NCBI GenBank assembly: GCA_964019425.1
Contig: OZ025782.1
Location: 1,364,001 to 1,428,000 of the forward strand
Source of the DNA: Flectonema sp. DT1601
Lineage: Eukaryota > Euglenozoa > Diplonemea > Diplonemida > Diplonemidae
Length of the DNA: 64,000 nucleotides
Direction of reading: 5' to 3'
Every line of letters begins with the position of its first letter. Position 1 is the stretch's first letter. Positions 36,401 to 51,400 of this stretch are shown one piece after another. The position numbers and the translations under genes are program-made. The notes below the pieces were generated by a model that was not told the DNA's origin, ran no database searches, and was given only the letters and a program-made list of their open reading frames with translations.

Positions 36401-39400
36401 CTCTTTTGTGCGGCATAGGTGCATCCGCTCTCTAGACCTTCCGGTCCCACTACCCATCCCCATTGTCCCTCGTCTTTCAAATCTGCAGCTCCCATCCAAC
36501 CCTGGCCTTCGAGCTTCAATTTAGCTACTCGATCCTCCTCATCAGAGGTGATTGTAATTAGATAACCAGTGAGTCCAAGGATCATGTTGTCGGCAGATTC
36601 GCATTCTGCCTGTGCCTGGCCCCAGTGGCACTCGGTCGCCGTCGGGTCGACATTCAAGCACTCGCTCTTCGAGAAGTAATGGTAGTAATGCCCAGTCACC
36701 GTTGATAGGAATCCGTGTCCATAGTTCCAGGTGATAGTTCTCGGAGAACCGGCATCCGAAGTGGTCGTGAAGGTCACCGTTGCAAGCGCTGCTGCATACT
36801 CAGTCAACGTCTTTGGGGTTTTCGATTTCAAGTACAACACTCCAGGAATATCGTGCCATTCAGCCTCAAAACCAAGGGCTGCGCACTGGTCACAGGCTAG
36901 CACGTCCTTGCCCTTCACGTATCCTTCCTCAACGTCAACCGCCGCTCCCTTAACAGTGTCCGAGCAGCTGCATGTTCCGGAAACAGTGCAGGTCAGGGTC
37001 GGGAAAGGAACCATCGGTTGTCCACGAGCGTATGCGGAAACAGTCGAGTTCAAAGGAATCGTTGTTTGCCACACGCATCCATCTTGGGAGGCAACGCATT
37101 TTCCTTCGTCGGTCTCTTTACAAGGTGGCTCAGTACATTTCTGATTCAAATTGTTCCACACGCAGTCATCTGGGTCAGCAAGGCATCCTTGTTCGTTGTC
37201 TCGGTTGCATTTCTTGTCGATGCATGTCGACCCGTTCTTGTCAACCTGACAGTCTTTTTGAGCTTCACATTCTGTCGGCTTTCCAGTGTAGATATCACAC
37301 CCTGTCTTAGGCTCGCGCAAGCAAATAGTTCCGTTCGTCCACGCGCATCCGTTCGCGGCGTCGGCAGTGCAGTTTTGCTCTTCGCAGTGGTGCAGGCACG
37401 GACTGTCACCACATGAAAGAGAGTTGTCGAACCATACACACCCAGGGTCTGCTAGGCAGCCTACCTGTTGCAGGTGCTGCGGGCAAGGTTGGTGCACACC
37501 TCCGCTTGCTGGGTTCGCTGCACCGGCTCCCTGCTGCGCAGCCTGTCCAAGAACTAGTGATCCAAACACTCCATTCGGATCGCATATGTCACCAAGCACC
37601 TTGTCCGGAATTTCATCAATCTGCAGATTCTGGAAATGAGCGTCGTGTGGGTTTGACGTGATAGGTTTTAGCGTGTTTTCAGCGTCAAGGTCAGCCTTCG
37701 TGTGCTGCGTATTCTTTCGGACTACTACACCAAACACCTGCACCTTCTCGGTGTCCAGCTCTGACCGCGCAGCCTGCAGCTGTTCCGGGTCGTAGATTCT
37801 TCCGTCGGTAATGATGATCAGCACTCTTTGTCTTCCATCGTTCGGTGACTGATGGAAGACGTCAGCCGCCATCTGGAGACCCTTCTGGATCATTGTACCT
37901 CTCGAGTAGAAGTTTGCCTCGTGCCAGTCAACATCCGTACTTAACTCATCAAAGTCTCCCGAGAGACTTCCACCAGTTCCGGTTCCTGCTGGTGTTCCCT
38001 TAGCGTCTGCCCTTCCGGCCGAAGCTCCGCGTTTGTTCTTTCCCGAAAATTGGATCAACCCCACACGCACTTCACCCGTGTTAGGTGCTGAGTTCAGCCC
38101 CACATTTGCCTTCTCACCGTTCAGTGGTAACGTCTTGATCCAATCGCGCAGCATCTCCATCAGTCCGTAGAACCCGTGAGGGTGTCGACCGAAGGTAGCG
38201 GACATCGATCCTGATCCATCAAGAAGAAGAACCAGATCCAGTGTAGGGCATTGACCAAACTTGGTTTCGGTACAGAATTGTTTCGGGGCAAGAGAGTTCC
38301 AGAAACACTTCGTTTCTGCCAGACAATCGCATCGGTCAAGGTTCTTGCATTCTTTGTCAACACACTCGGTCGAGCTATCGTTGAAAGTGCATAGTGGGTC
38401 CGTGTCACAAGCTGGTTTGTTCTGGTTCATCCTTGCACAGTGCTTGATACTGCACTGTGACGGGGTAAGTGACAGATCCCAATGACATTTTGGGTCCTTG
38501 TCACAGCATCTCTCATCAGAGTGGTGGGTACACAGCTTCAGGGCACACGCGTTGCTCTGCCACTCGCAGTGCTGATCGGCGTTGCAGTCCTGCTCGGTAA
38601 GCGCAGGATTCCCAGGAGCAGCCACGCATCTCTTCTTGATGCACTGAGCTCCGTCAGTTACTCCGTCGCACGCATCCCATTCGCACAGAACGTCGCTGTT
38701 GCACGCGCTCGCGTTTGTTTGCTTGCACGGCTTTTCTACACATGTTTGCTGAAGACCGTCCCATTCACACCCCTTCGGATCGAGGTCGCACTCCGCCTCA
38801 GTTGGCTGATTGCAGATGCGTTCCTCGCAGTCTGTTTTTGTCTGGTTCCAGTCACACTTCGGGTCCTTCTCACAAGTTGCTGCATCTTGGTATGAGCATA
38901 GTGGGTTCTTCCAACATCCCTCTAGACCAACGACCGATGCGTTCCAGAAGCAGTCGTTTAGTGTGTCCGCCGTACACTGGGTTTGATTGCAATGCTGCAC
39001 ACACGGCGAGTCGACACACTCGAGTCCGACTGAGCTGTACAGACAGCCAGGGTCAGCTGTGCACAGCACCTGATCTACGTACTGTGGACAAGGCTTGTGT
39101 ACACCAGACTGATTCTGGGCAGCAGCCCCCGGCATCAAGAGGGCACCCCACTTGCTATTTGGGTCACAAAGTCCGTTCAACACTGTGGCTGGAAGCTCGT
39201 CGATAATCAGGTTCTCAAAGTGGTCGTCGTGAGGATCCGACGTAATCGGCTTCAACTTCTCCTCAGCTGCGGTATCCACTGCCGTGTGCGTCGCCTGTCT
39301 ACGGAGAACCACTCCAAACACTTCGACACTCTCCTGGTTTAGTGTCGCTCTTGCCGCCGAGAGTTTGTCGTCGTCCTTGATAGCTCCATCCGTGATGATG

Positions 39401-42400
39401 ATTAGCACTCGCTTTCTACCTACGGGGCTGGCACGGAACATGTCACCGGCCCATCCAAGACCCTGGTTGATGTAAGTTCCCGCCTGTAGGTAGTTCGCCT
39501 CATGATAATCAATGTCCGCCTGTAACTCAGTTAGCTTTCCTGTCAATGAACCGAACGAACCGACACCGATTGGTGTCCTGATGGCTGCCTTGTCGATAGC
39601 TGTTCCTCCACTAATCGGAATACCAGAGAACTGGATTACTCCCATTCGCATTCCACCGTTAGGAGCGGTGGAGTTAATCCCCACCTGGTGGCTCTCTCCA
39701 GTAAGCGGCAGAGTTTTCACCCAATCACGGATCATCTCCATCATGGCATAGAACCCATTCGGGTGACGGCCAAAGTTCTGCGACATCGAACCTGAACCAT
39801 CCACCAACAATACAACATCAAGTGTTGGGCACTGTCCGTAACGGCTCTCTACACACTTTCCAGCCCCTGATGACGTATCCCAGAAGCATCTTGGTTCCGC
39901 CTTGCAGTCGCATCTGTCAAACGGATCGCACTCCTTATCAACGCAGCGGTTCGCTCCGTCGTCCCACACGCAGTCGTCCTTGGCGCTGCATGTTGTTGGA
40001 TCTTTGTTCTTGTTGCAGACCTTCTCCTTGCAGAGTGATGGCGACACGGTTACATCCCAGTGGCATACCGGGTCCTTGTCACACTCTTTCTCATTCGGGT
40101 TTTCAACACACGGCGCTACGACGCATGGCTCGACATTGCCTCCCAACCACTCACACTTAGGGTTTGCTTTGCAGTCCGTCTCAGTGTCGTTCACACAAAC
40201 CTTCTCCACACAGACTCCAGGAACCAAGTCTGTTACTCCCGTGGCATCACCCACAGCGACGCACATCTCGCCAACACCTCCCCACTCGCAGATGTATCCG
40301 TCGATATGATGATGATCCCCTGGGTAGTCATTCCACTCGCCCGACGGAGAGAGGAAGTGTGCGTAATCTTCCCCATCCGTTGCACAAGATCCCGGACAAG
40401 GTCCACTCCAGTTATTTGGCTCTGCACCCGCCCAGTTTGCGTACATATTTTTTCCAGTAGCTGCGTCGACACGAAGTACAAAGTTTCCAGCTGTACCCTG
40501 TCCGAATGGTAACCCAGCTTCGTTCTGTATATCGCACGAGCTAGTGGTCGGAGTGTACACGCACCCTCCGGCAAGTCCCTCCGGTCCGGTAACCCAGCTC
40601 CACGTACTTTCTTGGTGACGGTCGGTGGCTCCCATCCATCCCTGACCCTCTAATTTCTTCCTTGCGACTTCGTCTTCTGTCTCACTAGTGATGGTGATAA
40701 GGTACCCGAGGAGTCCTAAAATCTTGTTCGAACCCAACGCGCACTGGTCTTGGGCCTCGCTCCACTTGCACGCCCCACCCGGACAAGTAGACTTCGGGAA
40801 GAAGTGGTAGTAGTGTCCCGTGTGTGACGAGAAGAATCCGTGGCCGTAGTTCCAGGTGATTCTCCTCTTACCCGTGTTGTCCGCCGATGTGCTGAACTCA
40901 ATGCTGGCGATCGCTTTTGCCAGATCTGCTGCTGTTCCCGATGAAATGCTTAGCATTCCGCTCTGCGCGTGCCACTCAGCGGTCAGTCCAAGCGCCTTGC
41001 AAGCCACGCACGTCAGTGTGTCCTTACCGTTATTGTAGTACCCGTCCTCGATGTCTACAATCGCACCGGGAAGCACGTTCGAACCAATCGTTGTTGCGCA
41101 GGAGCACCCGTTTTTCCAGCTTCCCGGGGTCTCGCAAGCCAATCCGTCAAAAGGTTTCACTGGAACATCCTTCTCGAAGGACAGTTGGTTAGCCAAGTTT
41201 CCAGCTTTACCGGAACCAGTCGCCCAGTCACACACCGGATCAGCCGCGCAGTCCGACTGCTTGTCGTGCAAGCAGGGCTTCCTCGTACACCCAGGTGTTG
41301 GAAGATCTTTCCACTCACATCCCTCAGGGTCTGCCAAACATGTCTGCTCGTTGTCGTGTTTGCACGGATCGTTTGTACACTCCGCGGCCTTCGCGATTGC
41401 GAAGTCACTCGATGGCGGTGGACACACACACCTCCAGTCGTCTTTACTGCTTACCGTGGTGTTTGGATCGAAGCAAGTCTGCTGACAGTTTAGGCTTCCC
41501 GCCCGGCAGTCTGCTGTGCACTTAAACCCGTTGGTGTCACACTCATCTTCTTCACACTTAGCAGGCTTTCCAGTTGCAACGTTTGTTGACGGCGGTTGGC
41601 ACTTGCAGAGCCAATCGTTCGTCGATTGTGGCGTCATATTTGGATCTTCGCACTCTTGCCCAACATCGGAGCAAGTTGTACCTGCGCATGTGGGGCACGT
41701 TTGCACGCACTCGTCGAGTACACACTTTGCTTGCTGAGTGATAGCGATGCCGACCGATGGCGGTGGGCACAGGCATTCCCAGTCATTCAACTTAGTGGTG
41801 TTCTGGTCCCTGCATGTCTGCCCGACTTGCTTGCAGGTTGCTTCATTCTCAACACACTCGTCTACTGTGCAAGTTGCCGCAGAGGCCGTCATTACTCCAG
41901 ATGTAGGAGGTGGACACTCGCATTTAAAGTCGTCTTCTGGAGGACATGTTTTCTTTGCATCATAGCAGGTCTGTCCAGCAACCAGGCAAATCGTGTTGTT
42001 TCGGCACTCGTCGCAAACGCAATCCGCAAGCTTTGCTGTTGCCACTCCCCTCCCAGGGTTGACACATGTGCAGGTCCAGTCAGAAGTAGAATCAACCGAT
42101 CTGTCCGGGTCTTCGCACGTCTGCCCTGCGGCAGTACACGTGCTTGGGCCACCTTGCTGCGTCTGTGCGCACGTTGGACAAACCGCAACACACTCGTCTA
42201 ATTGACACTTGGCAGGAGCCGCTACTGCAGGAGTTCCCACCTGTGGTGGGATGCATTCACAGGTCCAATCACCGAGATCCGTGTGAGACTGGTTGTTGTC
42301 TACGCATCTCTGTCCCTCTGCAGAACACACGTTCGTGGAGCTGGTGTCAGTCTGCGCACACGTAGGGCAGGTCACAACGCACTCATCCAACACGCAGTCG

Positions 42401-45400
42401 GTCGGCGTCCCCAACGTCACGTTTGTTCCGGTTGCTGGTGGAGCGCACATGCATACCCAGTCTCCAGCAACCATAGGGTTCGGGTCATCGCACACGAATC
42501 CAAGATCCGTGCACTTCATCTTGGCATCATTACTGGTTGCGCATTCTCCTGGGTACTCGCATTGTGCAGGAACTTGCTGCCCGCGCATCGCAGCGACCGC
42601 AGGTGGCACTATGCACTCGCACTCCCAGGTGCCTCTCGTTTTTTTGTCATCATCCACACAAACCTGCCCAGCGGCAGTGCACACCTTTTCGTTATTCGGA
42701 TCGTGACACTCGTCGTCCTCACACGGCGTTGCGGCCGCAGCTACAGCGATGTCCGTTGCTGGAGGAGGACACTTGCACACCCAGTCCGACAGCGACGTCG
42801 CGTCGTGGTTCGGGTCGTGGCAAGTTTGGTTTTGGCTAGAGCACGTGTCATTTGCACAGGTTGGACACACCTTTATGCACTCGTCAAGCTTGCAGTGCGC
42901 AGGTGCCACAACGCCCACACCAGTCATTGGAGGGATACATTCACACGTCCAGTCGCCAGTCGAAGTTGCAGTCTTATCTGGGTCATTGCACTTCTGTTCA
43001 CCGGTTGGAGCCCCCTTGCACACATCCTTCTCGCAGGTTGGGCAGTCTTTCTCGCACTCGTCTAGCAAGCAGACAGCCGGACCGGCGGTCATTGTTCCAT
43101 TTGTTGGTGGAAGACACTCACACTTCCAGTCTCCCTGCTGAAGCGGGTTTGGATCGACGCACTGCTGACCGACGTTCGTGCAAATGTCTTTGTGGAGTGT
43201 GCACTCGTCAATACTGCAGTTCGCCTGACCGGTTACTTGTGTGTTGTTCGAAGGTGGTGGACAGACACACATCCAGTCGCTCGTCGCAGTTGCGCCTTTG
43301 TTCGGGTCAAAGCACGTCTGACCGTCGGTGCACTTCCCACACGTTCGGCAGTCCACCACGCACTCATCGAGTTTGCAATCCGCTGCCGCAGCTGTGGCTT
43401 TCCCGGTCGACGGTGGAGGGCAAGTACATGTCCAGTCACTGTGATGCGTCATTGTTGGATTTGGATCGTTACACGTCTGTCCCAGTGCCGTGCACGTGTC
43501 GTTGGCGCAAGTCGGACAGCTCGCCACACACTCGTCGAGCCTGCACTCCGCCGGTTGTTGCGAAGGTGGAGTTCCTGCTGGAAAGACAGTTGACGGTGGG
43601 ATGCACTCGCACACGTAGTCGTCTGGCGAGCACGGTTCTTTGTTCGGGTCGGTACAGCTCTGGCCTACACCTGTGCACCCGGCTCCCTTGGTCTTGCACT
43701 CATCGTAGATGCACTTGTTGCTTTCCCACGTGCATCTCACGTCGGCGTTGCATTGCTGCTCGTTATACTTCGCGTCCGTTGTATCGAATTTGCACGGACA
43801 GGTTGGATCCTCTGCCTTCGAGCACGTGGCGTTTTGCGAGTCCCAGGTGCAGTTGTTTCCTTTGTCGTTTCTGCAGTCCGGCTCCAGGCAGTGCAGCAAG
43901 CACGGAGAGTTCACGCATAACCCACCGACATCTGACCACACACAACCAGCATCCTGCTCGCACGGAGTCTCTGTTACGTAGTCTGGACAAGGATGATGTA
44001 CTCCGGTCGTTGGCTTAGGAGGGTCCTTCACAATCAAGTGTCCCCATGGACCGTTCGGATCGCATATCGATCCAATCAGATCTGGAATATCGTCGATCAT
44101 CAAGTTCTGGAAGTGGTCATCATGCGGGTCCGACGTGATCGGTTTCAGGGTCTTCTCAGCATCTAAATCGGCCTTCGTATGCTGGTCCCTCTTCCTTACA
44201 ACAATACCGAAAGTCTGTACTCCCTCCCGGTCGAGCTCAGCGCGAGCCGGCGCCAGCGACTGCTCATCAAAAATCCTTCCGTCGGTGAAGATAAACAGGA
44301 CGCGCTGCCTTCCGTCCACCGGTGAACCGTGGAAGATGTCCCCGGCCATCGTCAGCGCCTTCTCGATCATCGTTCCCTTCTTGTAGTAGTTGTTCTCGTG
44401 GAAGTCGAGATCCGCATCCAGCTCGCCCAACACACCAGAGAGCCTTCCATTGGTAGTCCCAGAGCCTGAGGCTGCCTTCGCTTCGCTGCGGCGGTAGTTC
44501 TTCCCCGAAAATTGGACGAACGCGACACGCACACCGGCATTGTTCGGTGCCGAATTCAGCCCCACAGTCGCATCCTCGCCGTTCAGTGGCAGCTTCGTAA
44601 CCCAGTCTCTTAGCATCTCTACCAGCGCATAGAATCCATGCGGGTGGCTGCCAAACGTAGATGACATTGAACCAGATCCATCAATGATTACAGCAATATC
44701 AATAGTTGGGCACTCACCAAACTCAATTGCCACGCACTGACCCTGGCCGTTCAATCCGGCACCAGGCTTCCAGTAGCACTTCGAGTTCTTGTCGCAAGGA
44801 CAGCGGGTCGGGTACTTGCTGCAGTCGAGGTCTGTACACTTGTTATTTGTGTCGTCCCACAAGCAGTCAGTATCGTTGTTGCAGGTATTCTTGTTGTCGA
44901 TCTTCGGGCACTTCTTGTCCCCGCACACAGGGGGGGTCACAGTGATGTCCCACTTACACGCATCCTTGTGGTCGCAGCACCTTTCGTCGAGATATTTCGC
45001 ACACAAATTCTCCTTGCAGATTCCGACAACTCCAGTCGCGTCCCAAGAGCAGCGCGAATCAGCTGTACAATCACCAGCAGTCGTGTGAGTACACAGGATC
45101 TCCTTACATGATTGTGCTGTGCCGTTGCACGCGTCGGCCGACCAGTCGCAGTTTGGATCCGTTTTGCAAGTGTTCTGATCTGGGTATTGACATTTCTTCT
45201 CTACGCACTGGTCTTTGCCGTTCACGTTGATCCACTCACAGGTGTCTGGATCGTCCAGGCAATCCTGAAGGTTGGTATTTGGTGTGCACTTCTCCTTCTC
45301 GCACTTCTTCACGTCATCCCACACACACTTCTCAGGCGACTTCTGACACTCAGCTTTCGTAGTGTAGGCACACTCAGTGGTCTTCCAACAATCACCAGTT

Positions 45401-48400
45401 GTCGTGTTCCACACACACAGGTTCAATGTGTCCGCTGTGCACTCCGGATTGTGGCAGTGTGCCGTACATGGGGAGTCCGCACACGCTGCCGATGCTGCGT
45501 CCCACACACATCCGGAGTCCTGCGTGCATTCGTGTGTGTCAGTGTAGTGGTCACATGGCTTGTGGACTCCACTCTGACCAGGTGCGTTGGTTGAGGTTAC
45601 AATTAAATGTCCCCACACTCCGTTCGGGTCGCAGATGTCGGCAAAAACCTGCGACGCTATCTCATCGATCTGCAGGTTCTGAAAATGGTCGTCGTGAGGA
45701 TCTGAGGTGATAGGCTTCAACGTTTTCTCTGCATCCGTGTCTGCCTTCGTGTGACCAGATTGGCGACGAACCACTATACCGAAGGTCTGTACCTGTTCCT
45801 GGTCTAGCACCTGCCTTGCTGGGGACAACACATCTGGGTCGTAGATCCTTCCGTCGGTGATGATGATCAGAATTCTCTTCCTCGAGCTCACCTTGTGCGA
45901 ACGATCAAACATGTCACCGACCATTTCAAGACCCAGCTGGATCATCGTACCCTTTCCGAGGTAGTTGTTCTCATGCCAGTCAAGGTCGTCGTTAATCTCC
46001 CTTTCGAGACCACTGAGATGCCCTCCAGTGCCAGTATTTCCGCTAGTTTCGATAGCGTTACTCCTTCCCGAAGACCACGGCCAAGGCCATCCGCGATTCT
46101 TACCGGAAAATTGCACGAAACCAAGACGTACACCACCCGTCACCGGACCGCCCGGCGTAGGCGACGCCGCAGGCTCTCCGGTAAGTGGTAGGGTCTTCAC
46201 CCAGTCGCGGAGGATCTCAACCAAAGCGAAGAACCCGTGTGGGTGACGCCCGAAGTTCCTCGACATTGATCCCGAACCGTCGAGGAGCAGGATGATGTCC
46301 ATCACAGGGCACTCGCCGTATTTCTTGTCAGCGCACTTCACACCACTCCAGAAGCAGTCTGGATCTTCCTTGCATGCGCATTCTTCCATCTTGTTGCACA
46401 CCTTGTCCACACACTCATTCGTCGTGCTGTTCCACATACACAATCCGTCGGCATTACATGGGTCTAGGTGTGCGGCACTCGGGTACGTCGATGGGCAATA
46501 TTTTTGCTTGCACACCGCAGGTGCCTGGCTGACATCCCAGTGGCAGCTGTCGTCGTGGTCACAGCACTTTTCATCCGGGTAGTTCACGCACGGAGCAGGC
46601 TCGCAAGTCAGCTGCTGGCTCCACACGCAGAAGATGTCTGCCTGGCAACCCGCCTGCGTTTTGTGGCTGTCGAGGATGCACCTCTTCGGGACGCACTTCT
46701 GATCCACTGGGTCTGAGCACACGTCGTCCCACTGGCAGTCTGGATCAGCTACACACTCAGTTTTGTTGTAGTAGCATGGCGTCTTCACGCAGTCTGGAGG
46801 TTGCAGGCTTGTGTCCCACATGCACTTCTCTCCGAGGTTCACGCAAGCATCCTCCGTCGTTGCATCGCACTCTGGTTCGAAGCACGCAGGGTTCTTCGCC
46901 TGATCCCATTGGCAATTGTTAGCCTTGCAGTCCAGCTGGTTCTGGTAATCCGTGCACACAGCCTTCTCGCACGTGTCACCGTTTGTATTCCACAAGCATT
47001 TATTATTCGGGTCATTTGTGCAGTTATTCTCATTACAGTTCGAGAAGCAAGGGTGGTCCTCGCATTTTAGACTGATCGAATTCCACTTGCACGTTTTCTC
47101 TGAGTCGCAGCTCGCCAATGCACCAATTTGGCTGCAGGACGTCACCTGTGACGATGATCCCTGTGTGATGTACGTTCCGAATGGACTGTTTGGATCACAG
47201 AAACCGTCCATAATCGAGAGTGCCTCGTCTACTTGGAGTGAAAGGGCGTGAGTTGCTTTAGGGGTAGAAACAATCTCCTTTAACGTCGCCAAGTTTGCCA
47301 AGTCACGTGTGGTCGCGGTCGCTTGGCGCCTAAGGAGGATTCCGAATACCTTTACTCCCTCTGCTGCCAATACCTGACCGGCAGGCCCAAGCTCATCCTT
47401 GTCCATAATCCTTCCATCGGTGATGATCAGCAGCACCTTCTGTCTACTCGCTGGTGATTCCTTGAAGATCTCACCTGCCCACTCCTCCGCCTCCTTCACC
47501 TTCGTCTGGCAACGGAGAGCTTCTCCCTCGTACCAGTCGAGGTCCGCAAGGAGCTGCGTCCTGTCACCAGTCAACTTTCCGCATGTGTCAGCCACAGTCG
47601 GAGTGGTTCCCGTAATGATACTCAGCGATGGGATACCGTCTCCCTTTGTTACCCCGCTATTAGGATTGCATGAGCACGTAGGGCACTGGGCAACCCGAAC
47701 TCCTGTGTCCCACGAGTTGAAGGCCACACGAAGCTTTCCTCCCTTGACGTTCGAGTTGATACCCTTGGTTGAATCCTCGCCGGTCAGGGGAACCTTCTGT
47801 ACCCAGTCCCTCATCACTTCCATCAGAGCATCAAACCCGCTAGGGTGACGACCGAACGTCTTGTCCATCGAGCACGACGCGTCAAACGACACCACCACGT
47901 CGAGGTCAGGGCAGCTCGAGTACTTCTGGTCTACACAAACCGCAGAGCCACTTGATCTGTCAATAATGCAGCGAGGGTCTTCTTTGCACGGACAAATGAA
48001 GTCATTAGGGAACAGGTTGCTGTTGTAGTCACTGCACACCTTGTCAACGCACTTGTTGTTTGCGACGTCCCATCTGCACACCCCTTTTTGGTCACTGTTG
48101 CAGCTGTCCTTGTTTGCGTGCGTGTCAAAGCAGTACTTCTCTGCGCACAACCCACACCCAACAGCGTCCCAATGGCAGTCCGTGTCGCGGTTACACGACA
48201 CCTCGTCAGCGTGCGGGTAGCACTTGGTCTCCGAACATGTCGTACCGTCCCAGTTGCAGGCTGTGTCTGCGAGGCACTCGGCTTGAGTTGTTGTCGTACA
48301 GCGTTTCTTGTGGCACAGCGGGTTCGCACCATCGCCCCACTCACATCTAGGTACATTTAGTTGGTTCTCACAAGAACTCTGATCGGTAAAGAGGCAAACT

Positions 48401-51400
48401 TTGTTGATACACGAGTCGCTCACGCAGTCCCAGTCGCACAACCCACTCGGGTCAGCAAGGCACTTTTGCTCATCTTTGATTTCTTTGCAGTCTGGCTTGG
48501 TTGGGTTGCATGTTCCCGTTGGTGCATCCCATTTGCACTTGTCATCGGCGTTGCACGGCCCAGGCGCGAAGTGCTGGCAGTCTTTCGGGTCGCATTCAGC
48601 TGGAACCTTTGTCGTATTCCAATCACACAGGTCATCCTGCACGCAATCCTGCTGAGCTGGATGCTTGCATACTTCACGCTGGCACTTATCCTGGTCCCAG
48701 AAGCATCCAGTAGCTAAATCGCAGTCCGGCTTGAGACAGTGCTTCTCGCATTCCGTCGTTACGCACATTCCACTAGCTGTGTTCCTCGCTCCCGCGGTAC
48801 ACGCCACGGAACCCCCAGCGAGCATGCAGTTCTCACAAACAAACCCAGCAGCCTTCTGTGTTGCTGAAAGCTCTAGACAGTTCAGGTTCAAGCAACCTTC
48901 AGCCGCTGCACATTTCTGGGGAACCACGTCCTGCCAGTCACAAGCCTGATCAGCCCTGCACTCCAGCTTCACTCCCCATTTTGAGCAAGGGACAACAGCT
49001 CCGGTCGCCGGCGGCGGCGTATTTCCTCCCTGGTTCTGGTGCGCTAGGATGGCGGCCCCAAAGCGGCCAGCAGGATCACAGAAGTCCTTAAATACCTCAT
49101 CCAACATGTCGTCCAGTGGAACGTTCACAAAGTGGTCATCGTGCGGGTCCGAAGTGATCGGCTTCAGAGTCTTCTCTGCATCCAAGTCTGCCTTCGTGTG
49201 CGCGGCACTCTTCCTTACAACTACACCGAAGGTGATTACATCCATATTGTCCAAGCTCTGGCGGATAGCTGGGATTTCGCTGCTGCTCTGCGGTTCCTTA
49301 GGGTTCATAGCTCCATCAGTGATGACGATCAGTACGTGTTGTCTGTGTGATGGCGATCCCTGGAATACGTGCACCGCATCCTCCAGTGCTTTTGCCATGT
49401 AAGTAACTGACTTCATGTAGTTCGTCTCGTGCCAGTCGAGGTCGACATTCAGCTCGCTGAGATCTCCACTGAGTTCTCCATCTGTGCATGTACCAGCAGG
49501 GGCAGGAGCGCGGCAACCCCTCGTTCCTAAAGTGCATCCCTGGCCGTTGTTCTTGCACACCCAGTATGCGTCAGTTCTCGAGAATTGTACGAACGCAAGA
49601 CGGAAAGTTCCACCGATAACCGAGGATTGCTGGCCCACCGTGTGATCCTCACCTGTCAACGGAAGGGTCTGCATCCAGTCACGCAGCATCTCTACCATTC
49701 CAAAGTATCCGTGAGGGTGGTTTCCGAATCTCGCACTCATGGAGCCAGATCCGTCCAGCACAAACACCACATCGAGATCTGGGCATGCCGATACGTGCAC
49801 ATCCCTACACTTCGGGTTGGTGGTTGAATCCCAGTAGCAGTCGGGGTTTTTAGTGCAGTCGCAGTTTGTTAGGTCACCGCATCTTGTCTTCTCACAGTAA
49901 GTTCCATTCCCATCGCTTCCTTGCTTACAGTTGGGGTCCGACGAGCACCTTGCATCGACTGTGCTTGCTGGTGGGTACTTTGTGTTGTACGCCACAGTAC
50001 ATTCCGTTGGCTGGCACGATGCAGGCGCCGTGGTGGTGTTCCAGTGGCAGCGTGGGTCATGGTCGCACGCAACGATGTCGTCTCCGAAGCTTGGGCAGTA
50101 ATCCGTCGTGCACGGGGTTGTTCCATCCCACATACAGAGTGGATCCTGGTCGCAGTTATTCTGAGTTGTGTGCACCTTGCACTTATCAACTTCGCATTGC
50201 TGGCTGCGGGTGTTCCACTTACAGTTCTCGCATCCAGCCGCGTCACAAGGTTGCTGAGCAGTATACGTGCACGGTCTCTCTGAGCATGCCCCATTAACCC
50301 ATTCGCAATTCGAGTCGACGCCGCACGTTGCTGTGGTCGTGTATTGACAACGACTGTCGCGGCATTCAGTTGGCAATGAGCAGTTGTACACACACTGCGG
50401 GTCCGCAAGGCAATCCGCCTGCGACTTTCCGTCACATGTTGGGATTTGCAAGCACACAGGCGGGTCAACACCCGTATCCCACAAGCAGTCGGTCTTGTTA
50501 AGGCACGCATCCTGCACAAATATAGCAGCGCACGGTTTCTTCGAGCAGTCCCTGGTATTGTCATCCCACTGGCACAGTGAGTCCGCGTCTCCTTCGCAGT
50601 TCGTCTTGTCAGTGTGCTCGCATACCTTTCTGGTACATTCTTTCGGTGTTCCCGACCACGAGCATGCGGGGTCCTTGTCACAGCAGTCTTTCTCGCAACA
50701 CTCCTTGCAGTGTGTCGCCGAGCAAGTACCATCAATTGCAGAGACTACTCCAGCACCGCAGATGACCGTTGCCCGTTGCAGCTTACAGTTCGCGCACTGG
50801 TAAATTCCAGCGTATTGGCTCGGCACAGCCCGACAGTTCAATTCAGGACACCCGGTTGGTGAGTCGCACTTGCTGAGCTTCGGCTGTTTCCATTCGCAGT
50901 ATTTATCGGCGTTACACTCGTCCTTGAATCCCCAAGTTGCACACGGGAAGTGCGTGCTGTCAACAGGTGGGATGAGAGACTTTCCGATCGGGCTCGATGG
51001 GTCGCAGAATACATTCAGCAGTTGGCTCGGGATCTCGTCCAGCTGCAGGTTCAAGAAGTGGTCATCCTTCGGATCCGTAACCAAAGGTTTCAATCTCAGT
51101 TCTGCATAGTCATCCTGATAAGTGCGTCCAGTAAATCTGCGCATCACTACACCAAACACAATAACATTCTCTTTGCGGAGGTCCTGTTGAGCCTTGTCGA
51201 GCATACCAGGGTAGGTTGGCTGCCACAACTGATCACATCCGAAAGGACACTGATTGCACGAATTTCTAGCGCTGCATGCGTCTCCGTTGATATCGGTTAA
51301 CCCACCGTCGGCGATAATAACCACAATATGCTTTCTGTGAGGTGGTGAGTTTTGAGGCAAGAAGGTGTGATCGGCAACATCTTGCAAGGCGTCGTGGATG

